DNA of 64,000 nucleotides from assembly GCA_913757435.1 (NCBI GenBank), contig CAJYDM010000006.1, forward strand, positions 124,001 to 188,000. The letters run 5' to 3'. The first letter of the stretch is position 1; every line of letters begins with the position of its first letter. Positions 1 through 9,024 of this stretch are shown piece after piece. Both the position numbers and the translations under genes were made by a program. Source of the stretch: Syntrophomonas sp. DTU019 (lineage in GTDB: Bacteria > Bacillota > Syntrophomonadia > Syntrophomonadales > Syntrophomonadaceae). A model generated the notes under the pieces. It saw only the letters and a program-made list of their open reading frames with translations, had not been told where the DNA came from and searched no databases.

Positions 1-95
1 TGGTCTCCAATATCCACCTGCACTTCAGTCATGTCATGGCCCTTTTTTACCTTCATAATTTTGCCCACCAGTTTATTGGCATCACTTATGCGCAT
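1..95 (-). CDS. Mop/TOBE-type molybdopterin-binding protein (partial)
   Basis: Only the first 31 codons are in the window; the gene runs off the left edge. The visible start is MRISDANKLVGKIMKVKKG followed by an acidic-hydrophobic stretch ending near VDIGD. This matches the opening of small Mop/TOBE domains (about 70 residues), which bind molybdate or a molybdenum cofactor. The ATG is preceded on the minus strand by TAGGAGGATT at 101-110, a strong ribosome binding site, so the start is secure. The rest of the gene, and any molybdate transporter beside it, lie outside the window. The family call rests on a short fragment. Confidence 0.6.
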   Translation of the reverse strand, partial: MRISDANKLVGKIMKVKKGHDMTEVQVDIGD

Positions 96-208
96 CTATT
101 AATCCTCCTAAATGGTCTTTGTTTTTGCTTAGTATGTGCAAATTCAGTCCAATTAACGATGCAGATATAGTGAAGCGATTTCAGCTTTGCGTAAGATACA
201 ATAAGCTG

Positions 209-237
209 TTGTTTACTGTAGATTTACCATATATAAT
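209..237 (+). promoter_or_regulatory. Possible sigma-A-type promoter
   Basis: TTGTTT at 209-214 and TATAAT at 232-237 are separated by 17 bases. This lies in the 338-base divergent gap between the Mop-like gene and the UbiB-family gene and could drive the latter with a leader of about 190 bases. The -35 box is weak. Nothing else was recognised in the gap. Confidence 0.3.
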
Positions 238-433
238 GATGATTCGTATCCATAAACAGTTTATCTAAATACATGTTTAGTGCATTTTCTACCGGTTTTG
301 ACCACATTTAGGCAGCTTGTTAACAAGCATAAACAGTCTGTGTTGATAACTTTACCTCTGTTTGCGGACAATATGTTAAACTGCAGATAGTGTGTAATAA
401 CAGAATATTCCTCAATTTTCATTAATGTATTAG

Positions 434-2125
434 GTGATAGCTTTGAAAAAGAAAACTGCTTATTGGGCCGGAATACAGCGCTCATATATCGTCGTAAAAT
501 TATTCCTTGATATCTTCTGGGCCTTTTATGCCTTACGTTTCCGCAAGATAGGTCACCGCCCTGAGTGGATCGAACAACAGAAGCAAAAATTGTATATCTC
601 CCAGGCCCACTATTTTAGAGTGACCGCTGTTAAGCTGGGCGGGTTATTGATAAAACTGGGGCAATTTCTCAGCACCCGGGTGGACATCCTGCCACAGTCG
701 TCGATTAAGGAACTTGCCGGGCTTCAGGATGAAGTGGCTGAGGTGCCTTTCGAGGAAATCAAACTCTTGGCGGAGGACGAATTGGGACAGCCGTTGAACG
801 AGGTTTTTGCTCACTTCGAACCTCAGCCTCTGGCAGCGGCATCGTTGGGACAGGTCCATACCGCCTATCTACTAGACGGGAGAAAAGCAGCGGTCAAAAT
901 ACAGCGCCCCGGCATTGATGAACTGGTGGAAATCGACCTTAAATCAATTCGTAAAGTTGTCGCCTTTATAAAGAGGTTTACCGATTGGCAAAGATTTATC
1001 GACCTGGATGCCATCTATGAGGAATTTGCCGAAACCTTAAGAGAAGAGTTGGACTATATTCAGGAAGGGCACAATGCTGAAACCATTGCTGCCAACAGTC
1101 GTGAGGACGAGTTGTTTGCTTCGCCCTCTATCTATTGGGAATACACCACCAGGCGAGTATTGACCATGGAATTCATGGAAGGCATCAAGATTACCGATCA
1201 TGAACAAATAGCTGCCGCGGGCTTAGACAGAAAGAAAATCGCCTCTCATTTGCTGGGTATATATGTGCGCCAAATACTGATTGACGGTTTCTATCATGCC
1301 GATCCACATCCTGGCAACCTTTTTGTCACCACTGAGGGTGTGGTGATAATGGTCGATTTTGGTATGATAGGCTCAGTTGCAAACGAGATGCGTCCCTTGT
1401 TGATCGACCTGGTGCTGGCTTTAACACAGCGGGACTACTTCGCTGTGGTAGAGCAGCTGAAGCGGCTGGGATTTTTGCGAAGAGATGCCGACAACCTCCT
1501 CCTGGTGAGAGCGGTCTCCATATTTCTGGAGCACACTCTTGGCAGCGGGACGGATATTAACAGCACCGACCTGCAGGTTTTCCTCAAAGACCTGGAGCGA
1601 CTTCTTTACGAGCAACCCTTTCAGATTCCGGCCCGTTTCACCTTCCTGGGCCGTGCCCTGGGCACCCTGTATGGCATCTGTGTTGATCTGGATGCGGAAA
1701 TAAATTTTATCGAGGTTTCTCGTCCTTATGTGGACAAATTCCTGGGCAGCAAAAACAGCGCTTATACCATTGCCCTGGAAAAAGCCCGCGGATTGGGCAA
1801 GGCCTTGATAGATATCCCCGGCCTTCTGGAACGGGTGCTGGTCAAAGCTGAGCGGGGCGATCTGCATCTCAAGATGGATGCACCCGATTTTAAGGAGGCC
1901 ATGGCAGATAATACCCGAGCTTTGCTGTCCCTGGGGTGGGCGCTAGTATTCGGTTTCGTTCTGCTGGCCTCAGTATTTTTATTAACTGAAGGTCATTTGC
2001 TGGAGGCTCGCATCGGGGCCGGGCTTTGTATACTGACCTTGCTCATGATGGCGCGCAGCCGCCGCAGACCTATGCGAAGAAAGGCTCCACACCCGCCCAT
2101 AATGGTGCGCCGCGGTCCGGATTGA
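434..2125 (+). CDS. ABC1/UbiB (AarF) family atypical kinase
   Basis: A 563-residue protein of the ABC1/ADCK/UbiB family, atypical protein kinase-like ATPases tied to isoprenoid quinone or lipid homeostasis. Visible hallmarks are the KLGQF segment in the N-terminal extension, the KIQRPGI lysine motif near residue 150, the FYHADPHPGN catalytic loop, and the VDFGM metal-binding motif just after it. Two hydrophobic segments near residues 495-540 should anchor the C-terminus in the membrane, as usual for the family. GTG 434 has no clear ribosome binding site. TTG 443, three codons later, has AGGTGA at 432-437 five bases upstream and may be the true start. The substrate in an anaerobe without ubiquinone is unknown. 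No cotranscribed partner is evident. Confidence 0.85.
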   Translation: MIALKKKTAYWAGIQRSYIVVKLFLDIFWAFYALRFRKIGHRPEWIEQQKQKLYISQAHYFRVTAVKLGGLLIKLGQFLSTRVDILPQSSIKELAGLQDEVAEVPFEEIKLLAEDELGQPLNEVFAHFEPQPLAAASLGQVHTAYLLDGRKAAVKIQRPGIDELVEIDLKSIRKVVAFIKRFTDWQRFIDLDAIYEEFAETLREELDYIQEGHNAETIAANSREDELFASPSIYWEYTTRRVLTMEFMEGIKITDHEQIAAAGLDRKKIASHLLGIYVRQILIDGFYHADPHPGNLFVTTEGVVIMVDFGMIGSVANEMRPLLIDLVLALTQRDYFAVVEQLKRLGFLRRDADNLLLVRAVSIFLEHTLGSGTDINSTDLQVFLKDLERLLYEQPFQIPARFTFLGRALGTLYGICVDLDAEINFIEVSRPYVDKFLGSKNSAYTIALEKARGLGKALIDIPGLLERVLVKAERGDLHLKMDAPDFKEAMADNTRALLSLGWALVFGFVLLASVFLLTEGHLLEARIGAGLCILTLLMMARSRRRPMRRKAPHPPIMVRRGPD

Positions 2126-2365
2126 ATGAGGTGGAAAAAGGAACGATGCAGTCATTGGATGCGGAAGCTCTGCCGCCTTTGCTTGGGGCAAGCTATACTA
2201 AACAATGGCCTGTGCAGAGCTTATGAAAGTGGTGCCAGTGAGGGTAGTGGCATCACCACGCGGGCAGAGGTGGCCATATGGAACCCTTATTAGGAGGTTC
2301 GGCAGGTATTTTTTTTATTATAGTTGGAGATTCTTCGCATCCGGATCCTAGAAAGGCGTTATTAA

Positions 2366-2396
2366 TTGTCTCTTAATGCACTACAATTAGTATAAT
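2366..2396 (+). promoter_or_regulatory. Possible promoter upstream of the enoate reductase-like gene
   Basis: TTGTCT at 2366-2371 and a perfect TATAAT at 2391-2396 sit 76 bases before the next start codon. The 19-base spacer is longer than ideal. The 346-base gap from 2126 to 2471 otherwise contains no gene I can support. Confidence 0.35.
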
Positions 2397-2471
2397 TTCA
2401 TTTAAAAGGTTGTTCGAGCTTTATCTGAGTGGCAGCATTGATCAAATGCCCACGAGCGAGGAGGAAGTAAT

Positions 2472-4445
2472 ATGCTGTTTGACCCTATACAAATTCATAA
2501 TCTTGAGGTACGCAACCGCATAGTGATGCCTGGATTCCATCTCAATTACGCTCACCAAGGGGCCATCACCGATAAGTTGGTCAATTTCTACGAGGCTCGT
2601 GCTAAGGGTGGAACCGGACTGCTTGTGGTTGGTGGAGCGGCTATCGAACCTAATGGGGTTTTCTCAGGCTGGATCTCCATGCACGATGACAGTCTTATTA
2701 ACAGTCATCAGCGCCTGACCACAGCGGTTAAATCAAAGGGAGCCAGGATAGGATTGCAGTTGATGCAGCAAGGGCGATATTCGGCTGCTTTCCGTGAAGG
2801 CTTTGAGGTATTGGCACCTTCACCGGTGCGCTCCCGTCTGACCGGGTTTATGCCTCGTGAGTTATCCATTGACGAAATACATAAAATGGTTGCATATTTT
2901 GGCGCTGCTGCCCGTCGGGCTCGCGAGGCCGGCTACGACCTGGTTGAGATCAGCAGTTCAGCAGGGTACCTGGTCAATCAATTCCTTTCACCGTTCACTA
3001 ATCTGCGCCAGGATGAATACGGCGGTTCCCTGGAGAACCGAATGCGCTTCGGACTTGAGGTCATAGCCGAGGTGCGCCGCCAGGTAGGCCCTGACTATCC
3101 CATCAGCGTAAGATTGGGAGGAAAGGACTTTATGCCTGGTGGCACTAATTGGAAAGATGTGCTGGATTTTGCGGTGGAGCTGGAAAAAGCCGGGGTAAAC
3201 ATGTTTAACGTCACCGGGGGATGGCACGAAACCCCGATCCCCCAGCTTAATGGTGAGGTGCCGGCAGGGGCCTTCAGCTATCTGGCCAGCAGGATTAAGA
3301 ACCGAGTTTCAGTTCCGGTGGTCGCCAGCAATCGCATCTCTTCTCCGCAGGTTGCTGAACAGATACTATTATCCGGCCAGGCCGATATGGTCTCCGTCGC
3401 TCGCGGTAATCTGGCTGATCCTAGTTGGGCGCTAAAGGCTCAACAAGGCGGGACCATTAGAAAATGCATCGCCTGCATGGTGTGTCTGGATCAAATCTTT
3501 AAAGGCAATTCGGTCATCTGTTCAGTTAACCCACTGTGCGGCAATGAAAACCTGGATATAGCCGCGGCACAGCCTAAAAAGAAGATACTTGTGGTGGGGG
3601 CAGGACCTGCCGGTCTGGAAGCAGCGACAACCCTGGCGGAAAGGGGGCATCAGGTAACTGTATGGGAGAAGCAGGCTGCTATTGGGGGACAATGGCGGAT
3701 AGCTGCAGTCCCACCCGGTAAAGGTGACTTTTTGCCGCTATTGAGTTATTATGAAGAACGCATAGCCCATACTGGAGTAGATTTGATACTGGGCAAGAAC
3801 GCAACCGCGGAGGAAATCCGTGCCTGGGGAGCAGATGCTGTAATCATAGCTAGCGGGGCTGTACCCGAGAGTCGGGTGCCATTCTCATGTGAAAATGTTG
3901 AGGTGGTGCAAGCATGGGATGTTCTGGCCGGAAAACCTGTAAAAGGTCGCCATATAGTCATTGTCGGCGGGGGCTCGGTAGGATGTGAGACCGCCCTGTA
4001 CCTGGCTGAAAAGGGCACCCTGGATGCTGATACTGCCAGGTTTATGCTCATTCATGAAGTAGAGACGCCTGAAGAGATCCGCAGACTGCTGTTGAACGGG
4101 TGTTACCATATCTCTATAGTTGAACAGCAGAAAACCCTGGCCCGCGATATGAACAACGCCACGCGCTGGCTATTGATTAAAAACCTGAATATGGCCGGTA
4201 TCAATGTCTTTAATCGAACTATGGTTGAAGGCATCACTGCTGCGGGGGCGGTATTGAAAAACGATGATGGTCTGCAAAATATTGAAGTGGACACGGTGGT
4301 CTTAGCCCTTGGTTCAAGAGCCGACAATTCCTTATATGAGGCTTTGTCTGACCAGCCTGAGGTCTACCTGCTGGGCGACGCGCGCCAGCCGGGCAAGATC
4401 CATGAAGCTATACATGAAGCCTTTAAACTGGCTTGCAGTCTCTGA
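2472..4445 (+). CDS. FMN/FeS/FAD oxidoreductase, 2,4-dienoyl-CoA reductase / enoate reductase type
   Basis: A 657-residue two-part flavoenzyme. The first half (about 1-340) is an old-yellow-enzyme TIM barrel that binds FMN. It carries the family signature QFLSPFTNLRQDEYGGS and a loop with CIACMVC plus a later Cys (about residues 334-350) for one 4Fe-4S cluster. The second half has a Rossmann dinucleotide-binding motif, VVGAGPAGLEAA near residue 377, and a second one, VIVGGGSVGCETA. This is the layout of 2,4-dienoyl-CoA reductase, NADH oxidase Nox-like and BaiC/BaiH enzymes, which reduce activated C=C bonds with NAD(P)H. ATG 2472 has GAGGAGGAAG upstream. It stands alone, so the physiological substrate cannot be deduced. 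An acyl-CoA or enoate substrate would suit a fatty-acid-oxidising anaerobe (inference). Confidence 0.85.
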   Translation: MLFDPIQIHNLEVRNRIVMPGFHLNYAHQGAITDKLVNFYEARAKGGTGLLVVGGAAIEPNGVFSGWISMHDDSLINSHQRLTTAVKSKGARIGLQLMQQGRYSAAFREGFEVLAPSPVRSRLTGFMPRELSIDEIHKMVAYFGAAARRAREAGYDLVEISSSAGYLVNQFLSPFTNLRQDEYGGSLENRMRFGLEVIAEVRRQVGPDYPISVRLGGKDFMPGGTNWKDVLDFAVELEKAGVNMFNVTGGWHETPIPQLNGEVPAGAFSYLASRIKNRVSVPVVASNRISSPQVAEQILLSGQADMVSVARGNLADPSWALKAQQGGTIRKCIACMVCLDQIFKGNSVICSVNPLCGNENLDIAAAQPKKKILVVGAGPAGLEAATTLAERGHQVTVWEKQAAIGGQWRIAAVPPGKGDFLPLLSYYEERIAHTGVDLILGKNATAEEIRAWGADAVIIASGAVPESRVPFSCENVEVVQAWDVLAGKPVKGRHIVIVGGGSVGCETALYLAEKGTLDADTARFMLIHEVETPEEIRRLLLNGCYHISIVEQQKTLARDMNNATRWLLIKNLNMAGINVFNRTMVEGITAAGAVLKNDDGLQNIEVDTVVLALGSRADNSLYEALSDQPEVYLLGDARQPGKIHEAIHEAFKLACSL

Positions 4446-4484
4446 TGGCAGCAAAATTCTGATAAGTGGACAGGGGAATGCAGC

Positions 4485-5138
4485 ATGAAAAATATGCAAT
4501 TTGCAGTATTAGGGCTGGGGCGCTTCGGCATCAGTCTGGTCAGGGAATTGAGCCGCATGGGTCTGGATGTCCTGGGAGTCGATTCCGATCCTAATAAAGT
4601 CAATTTGGTGAAAGATATTGCCACCTATGCGGTAGAGGCGGACAGCACTGACGAGCAGGTCTTAAAAACCCTGGGTATAAGGAATTTCGATGTGGTAGTG
4701 GTAGCCATCGGCGAGAATGTGCAGTCCAACATCTTAACCACTATTCTGCTTAAGGACATGGGTGTTCCGATGGTGGTTGCGAAAGCGCAGAATAATCTGC
4801 ACGGACGGGTGCTGGAAAAAATAGGCACTGATCTGGTCATATACCCGGAGCGGGACATGGCCATCCGGGTGGCCCAGTCATTGGTAACCAAAAGTGTGCT
4901 CGATCACATCAACCTATCCAGTGAATACAGCATTGTTGAGATGATCACCCCGGATCTATTTGTCGGCAAGACCTTAAGAGAGAGCAATATCCGTGAAAGA
5001 CACCAGGTCAGCATCATTGCCCTTAAACGCGGGGATGAAATCATCGTCAATCCCACCCCTGACCAGTCCATCCTGGCCAAAGACATACTGGTGGTGTTGG
5101 GCAAAATCAAACACCTCGATAAACTCAGCGATTTGTAA
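4485..5138 (+). CDS. ktrA: KtrA/TrkA-type potassium channel regulatory (RCK) subunit
   Basis: A 217-residue cytosolic ring-forming subunit that gates a potassium transporter in response to bound ATP/ADP or NAD(H). Residues 1-120 form an RCK_N Rossmann domain with the GLGRFGISL nucleotide-binding loop and an acidic residue (GVDSDP) at the end of the second strand. Residues about 135-217 form an RCK_C (TrkA_C) ligand-binding domain. This single RCK_N-RCK_C size is typical of KtrA rather than the double-length TrkA of enterobacteria. The KtrB-like pore gene follows within about 25 bases, so the two are almost certainly one operon. Confidence 0.92.
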   Translation: MKNMQFAVLGLGRFGISLVRELSRMGLDVLGVDSDPNKVNLVKDIATYAVEADSTDEQVLKTLGIRNFDVVVVAIGENVQSNILTTILLKDMGVPMVVAKAQNNLHGRVLEKIGTDLVIYPERDMAIRVAQSLVTKSVLDHINLSSEYSIVEMITPDLFVGKTLRESNIRERHQVSIIALKRGDEIIVNPTPDQSILAKDILVVLGKIKHLDKLSDL

Positions 5139-5161
5139 TCGAGGCAATGCGGAGGCTAGGG

Positions 5162-6481
5162 ATGGATCGTTTTCGTTTAAATCCTCCCCAGGTGGTTGCG
5201 GGCGGTTTTCTACTCCTGATAATTTTGGGCAGCCTGCTGTTGGCTGCACCCTGGGCGACCGCCAGCGGACAGGGCGACTGGCTGACGGCGGTCTTTACCT
5301 CCACTTCAGCGGTATGTGTGACCGGTCTGGTAGTTGAGGATACCGCTGCCTATTGGAGCCCGTTCGGGCAGGTCGTTATCATGCTGCTGATGCAGCTGGG
5401 TGGTCTAAGCATCATGGCTATGGCCACGTTTTATGCACTGCTGTTTCACAAGCGCATTGCCTTAAAGCAGAGGATGTTCATGCAGGCTACGGTTAACAAA
5501 TCCTCACCGGGGGGTATTGTCAGTCTGTTCCGTTATCTGCTGATATTCAGCCTGGGTCTGGAGTTGCTTGGGGCGCTGATCCTTACCGTGCACTGGAGTT
5601 CACAGTTAGGCTTTCCCAGGGCTCTGTACTTCGGCATGTTTCACTCCGTTTCCGCCTTCAACAATGGCGGGTTCGACCTGTTCGGCAATTTTACCAGCCT
5701 CAGTCACTTCAGAATCGATGCTCTGACCAATCTGGTCATCTCGGTGCTTATAATTTCCGGGGGATTGGGTTTTGTTGTAATAGCCGAAATAATCAATTTT
5801 AAAAACCAGCGTCGGTTCTCCTTACACACCAAGATCGTCTTGTCTACTACTGCCATATTACTGGTGTTGGGAACTATCTTCATACTTACAGCCGAATTCC
5901 ATCACTCCCTGGCGGGTTTGACCTTGCCCGGGAAAATGCTGACCGCCTTCTTTCATTCTGTTACCCGAACCGCTGGATTCGTAACCGTTGATATTACCAA
6001 CTTCTTTCAAGGTACACAGTTTTTTATAATTCTTTTAATGTTTATCGGGGGATCGCCAGGTTCAACCGCCGGGGGGATCAAGACGGTTACTTTCGCAGTC
6101 GTATGGGCCGCCATTATCAGTCAGATGCAGGGTAAGAAAGACGTAGAGATTTTCAGGAGGCGTATTCCACAGCGGGATGTTATCCGGGCATTGGCCATAA
6201 TAGCCTTGTCGGGATTCTATGTTTGCGCCACCATCCTGCTCTTAACCTTTATACAGGGAGCGGACAGTCTTGACAAAATCGTATTTGAGGTGGTTTCAGC
6301 CTTTGCTACCGTAGGGCTTTCTCTTAATTTTACCCCTGAACTCAATACCCTGGGCCGCTGGCTGATCATTCTGACCATGTTCATAGGCCGAGTAGGACCT
6401 TTGACCCTGGCGGTGGCCTTTGCACAACAGGAGCGGCAGGTTGACATCCGCTATGCCGAGGAGGAGGTCATGATAGGCTAA
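5162..6481 (+). CDS. ktrB: KtrB/TrkH-type potassium transporter membrane subunit
   Basis: A 439-residue multi-pass membrane protein of the TrkH/KtrB/HKT superfamily, translocating K+ (often with Na+) as partner of the preceding RCK subunit. Four pore-loop repeats are visible, including TSTSAVCVTGL, HSVSAFNNGGFDL, GGSPGSTAGGIKT and EVVSAFATVGLS, each with the conserved filter glycine. I place the start at ATG 5162 because GGAGG at 5153-5157 lies five bases before it and the protein then begins MDRFRLNPPQVV, like other KtrB proteins. An in-frame ATG at 5147 is upstream. The gene ends at a strong hairpin shared with the convergent nitroreductase gene. Confidence 0.92.
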   Translation: MDRFRLNPPQVVAGGFLLLIILGSLLLAAPWATASGQGDWLTAVFTSTSAVCVTGLVVEDTAAYWSPFGQVVIMLLMQLGGLSIMAMATFYALLFHKRIALKQRMFMQATVNKSSPGGIVSLFRYLLIFSLGLELLGALILTVHWSSQLGFPRALYFGMFHSVSAFNNGGFDLFGNFTSLSHFRIDALTNLVISVLIISGGLGFVVIAEIINFKNQRRFSLHTKIVLSTTAILLVLGTIFILTAEFHHSLAGLTLPGKMLTAFFHSVTRTAGFVTVDITNFFQGTQFFIILLMFIGGSPGSTAGGIKTVTFAVVWAAIISQMQGKKDVEIFRRRIPQRDVIRALAIIALSGFYVCATILLLTFIQGADSLDKIVFEVVSAFATVGLSLNFTPELNTLGRWLIILTMFIGRVGPLTLAVAFAQQERQVDIRYAEEEVMIG

Positions 6482-6485
6482 GCAA

Positions 6486-6506
6486 GGGGAAGGCAATGCC
6501 TTCCCC
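6486..6506. terminator. Bidirectional terminator hairpin between convergent genes
   Basis: GGGGAAGGC-aat-GCCTTCCCC is a perfect 9-bp stem with a 3-base loop between the stop codons of ktrB and the nitroreductase gene. Confidence 0.7.
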
Positions 6507-6519
6507 GCTAGGTTTCCTT

Positions 6520-7089
6520 CTATTTAAACCAGGTGACTTTTTGTTTAAGATCCGGATCCAGGCGAGGCGGGGCTTTGGGTATGAATTCGGGATAACCGAT
6601 GGGGGTCACGGCTACAATCTCTTTGTCCTCCCCAATAGAAAGCAGTTCCCGCAAAAAGGCTTCTTCCTGCAGCGGTCCTGTCATCCAGCAACTCCCCAGG
6701 CCTTCGGCACAGGCTGCCAGGAGCAGATTCTCAAAAGCTGCACATACTCCCTCCAGATGCATTTTGCGCATCACCTCGTTTTTCTGTGCTGGAGCCAGAG
6801 CCAATATAACCACCGGTGCACCAAAGAAATTGCGGATATTATCCATGTAAGGTCCGCGTTTGTCGGGATCCATATTTTCTGCCAGAGGAGCATAGATCCT
6901 GGCCAGGCTTTCTCCCATGTCCTCTAATTTGTCGCCTGTGACCACCACGAATTCCCAGGACTGAGTGTTCATGCCTGAAGGAGCCCAATTGGCAGCATCA
7001 AGGATTTTGTAGATGATCTCCTCAGGAACCATGTCCGGCTTGTACTTGCGCACCGCCCGGCGTGCGCGGATCACATCGTAGAACTCCAT
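6520..7089 (-). CDS. Nitroreductase family FMN oxidoreductase
   Basis: A 189-residue protein of the nitroreductase fold, a dimeric FMN enzyme that uses NAD(P)H. The opening EFYDVIRARRAVRKYKPD contains the phosphate-binding Arg-Arg-Arg pattern. WAPSGMNTQSWEFVVV supplies the flavin-contacting loop, and GLGSCWMTG is the usual C-terminal motif. The ATG follows AGGAGGTTTTAGAAG on the minus strand. Substrates in this family are broad, so the role (detoxification, thiol or flavin redox) cannot be fixed. A second, shorter family member lies at 60,239-60,772. Confidence 0.85.
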   Translation of the reverse strand: MEFYDVIRARRAVRKYKPDMVPEEIIYKILDAANWAPSGMNTQSWEFVVVTGDKLEDMGESLARIYAPLAENMDPDKRGPYMDNIRNFFGAPVVILALAPAQKNEVMRKMHLEGVCAAFENLLLAACAEGLGSCWMTGPLQEEAFLRELLSIGEDKEIVAVTPIGYPEFIPKAPPRLDPDLKQKVTWFK

Positions 7090-7167
7090 CTTCTAAAACC
7101 TCCTTACAGCATAATGATTTAAAAAGATGATGCCATCAGCATCAACTATTGTGAAACCCCCGTCCGC

Positions 7168-8070
7168 CTATAGTATCTGTTTTATGTCCGGGAACAAAGG
7201 GCCATAAATCTGTTTCCAGATCTGGTTGGCTTCATAATGGTTCTCGTTTTGCTCATGCTCCACCGCCTGGGAGGCCAATTTGAAGTCTTCGTTAGCATAG
7301 GCACCAAAATCCTCAGTGGAAGGCAATTCGCGGTTGCTGCCCTGCGCATAATACATGGCCTGGTTCTTTCTGCGGCCTGCTAGGTATTCCAAGAAATCCC
7401 GTCCCATGATGCCGTAATACCCAAAAGCGGTATCATTATTCTCCCATTCATCCATAAAGGTCACCACCAGGGTATCCAGGAGCATCCCGGAGATAGGTAC
7501 CTGGTGCTCAGCCCTCCAGGCTCGCATCATTCTGGCCAGATGTTTGGTTTTACCGCTGTAGCGGTAGTTGGAATTTTCCATTACCTCGATTTCCCGGAGC
7601 GGGTGAAAAGTAGACCATCCAGTTATATTTTTGAGGTCAGGGTAGATGTGACTCTTCTTCAGCGGGAATGCTGGTATGATTTCGAATTGCAGCTTATGCA
7701 GCGATGGTATGATAATGTGGCAATGGTCAGACAATTGCACCATGGGAAAGATATCCTCGATCAATTCCCGGACTTCCTCTATCAAGACCCGGGGAGCCTT
7801 TTGATGCCATACCTCAAGCCGTTTCTGCACCCGCGGCGGTAATTCAAAAAGGATGTTGATATTGGATACCCCTTTGATAGCTGTGCCCCGGCCATAAGAA
7901 CCGATAAAACTAGCATTTTTGCTATCCGAACGGTACCCCCAATAATTGTTGTTCATATGTCTGGTGATGGCCCGAAAGGTGTCAACAATGAAATCGTTGT
8001 GTTCAACAGTCAAATTCTCAAGAAATGCCTGGAATTTCTCTGCAACCTTGAATGCACCTTTTTTATCCAT
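7168..8070 (-). CDS. CD-NTase-like (SMODS-type) nucleotidyltransferase with altered active site
   Basis: A 300-residue protein resembling the SMODS/CD-NTase group of pol-beta-fold enzymes that make cyclic oligonucleotide signals. The helix-turn signature GSYGRGTAI is at about residues 57-65. The metal-binding D-x-D that should follow is replaced by N-I-N (about 70-72, in SNINILFELP). The third carboxylate position reads FEIIPAF, with Glu at about 130. A helical C-terminal half follows, as in the OAS-like fold. Loss of both Asp residues makes normal catalysis doubtful. It has its own likely promoter region and no CBASS ancillary genes (E1/E2, JAB, HORMA, TRIP13) beside it. Upstream, on the same strand, is a membrane Clp-fold protease. 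The family call is moderate; the function is unknown. Confidence 0.6.
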   Translation of the reverse strand: MDKKGAFKVAEKFQAFLENLTVEHNDFIVDTFRAITRHMNNNYWGYRSDSKNASFIGSYGRGTAIKGVSNINILFELPPRVQKRLEVWHQKAPRVLIEEVRELIEDIFPMVQLSDHCHIIIPSLHKLQFEIIPAFPLKKSHIYPDLKNITGWSTFHPLREIEVMENSNYRYSGKTKHLARMMRAWRAEHQVPISGMLLDTLVVTFMDEWENNDTAFGYYGIMGRDFLEYLAGRRKNQAMYYAQGSNRELPSTEDFGAYANEDFKLASQAVEHEQNENHYEANQIWKQIYGPLFPDIKQIL

Positions 8071-8135
8071 CTTAGATTCCAGCCCCTTCGGTTTTTGTTA
8101 CCATTTTATCATATCAAAGCACCTAAATGTACATT

Positions 8136-8159
8136 CAGCCCCGCCGCAAGGCGAGGCTG
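8136..8159 (-). terminator. Hairpin between protease and nucleotidyltransferase genes
   Basis: CAGCCCCGCC-gcaa-GGCGAGGCTG forms a GC-rich stem with one mismatch just downstream of the minus-strand protease gene. It lacks a T-tract, so it may end or attenuate that transcript only weakly. It suggests the protease and nucleotidyltransferase are at least partly separate transcription units. Confidence 0.4.
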
Positions 8160-8193
8160 TTGATAACCAGTATATTTAGTATTTAAGGCAACA

Positions 8194-9024
8194 TCATTCC
8201 TTTGGAGTACGACGGTAAGGTATGGGCACATACTCCACTGATGGGATCTGGCGGGCAGGTTGGGGAAAGAGGTCCATCAATTCATAAATATACTCGGGCA
8301 GATTGCAGTTGACCGGCAATCCCATGTCTGACAGCGTGGAGCACACCAGGGCAAAATCATGGGTCCAGCGGCCTTCACTCAATATCTGGGCTACATGGCG
8401 GGCAGCTTCTTCTTCCAGACGCGGCATCATGACATCTACGGCAGTCTCGAAAATCTGCTGTGTAGCCTTTTCTGCCACATCAGCCAGGATTATGGTCTGG
8501 TCATCGATTTCCGCCACCGGCTTTTCGCGCAGAACACGAATAATGGAACTGGCCGGGTACTGAGCAATCTGAGGGTCTATGGGACCCAACACCGCATTTT
8601 CATCCAGAAGGATCTCATCAGCCGCCAGGGCAATCAGGGTCCCGCCTGACATGGCATAATGGGGGATAATAGCGGTAACCCGCGCAGGGTGCCTTTTTAA
8701 GGCCCGGGCGATCTGTTCGGCTGCCAGGGCGATTCCGCCCGGGGTATGCAGAATAATGTCTATGGGCATGTCGTCAGGAGTCAGGCGAATGGCCCGCAAG
8801 ACTTTCTCGGAATCCTCCATGTCGATAAAGCGCCTTAAGGGGATTCCTAAAAAACTGAGTGATTCCTGGCGGTGGATCAGCGTTATGACGCGACTCTTGC
8901 GCTCCATCTCAATGCGGCGCAAAAAGGCCAGCCGCGAGGACATGATGCGTCTCTGTTTAAGCACCGGCATAAAGGCCATAAAAATAAATATCAGCCAGAA
9001 CAGAGAACCTATGTCGAATTGCAT
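8194..9024 (-). CDS. Membrane-anchored SDH-type Clp-fold serine protease
   Basis: A 276-residue protein of the SDH (serine dehydrogenase-like proteinase, PF01972) group, distantly related to ClpP and SppA. A single N-terminal hydrophobic segment (about 7-22) anchors it to the membrane. The Clp fold shows ILHTPGGIALAAEQIA and the nucleophile motif HYAMSGGTLIALAADEI, where the Ser of MSGGT is the predicted catalytic residue, followed by LGPIDPQI. These membrane proteases are usually assigned to membrane protein quality control. It lies upstream of the CD-NTase-like gene with a 123-base gap containing a hairpin. Any functional link between the two is conjecture. Confidence 0.8.
   Translation of the reverse strand: MQFDIGSLFWLIFIFMAFMPVLKQRRIMSSRLAFLRRIEMERKSRVITLIHRQESLSFLGIPLRRFIDMEDSEKVLRAIRLTPDDMPIDIILHTPGGIALAAEQIARALKRHPARVTAIIPHYAMSGGTLIALAADEILLDENAVLGPIDPQIAQYPASSIIRVLREKPVAEIDDQTIILADVAEKATQQIFETAVDVMMPRLEEEAARHVAQILSEGRWTHDFALVCSTLSDMGLPVNCNLPEYIYELMDLFPQPARQIPSVEYVPIPYRRTPKE

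Noticed and set aside
1421-1867. A 148-codon minus-strand frame inside the UbiB-family gene
   Set aside because: It is the shadow of a high-confidence gene on the opposite strand, with no independent signals.
7168-9024. A complete CBASS defence operon
   Set aside because: The nucleotidyltransferase has lost the two metal-binding Asp residues and there are no CBASS ancillary genes or standard effectors beside it. The neighbouring protease has housekeeping relatives.
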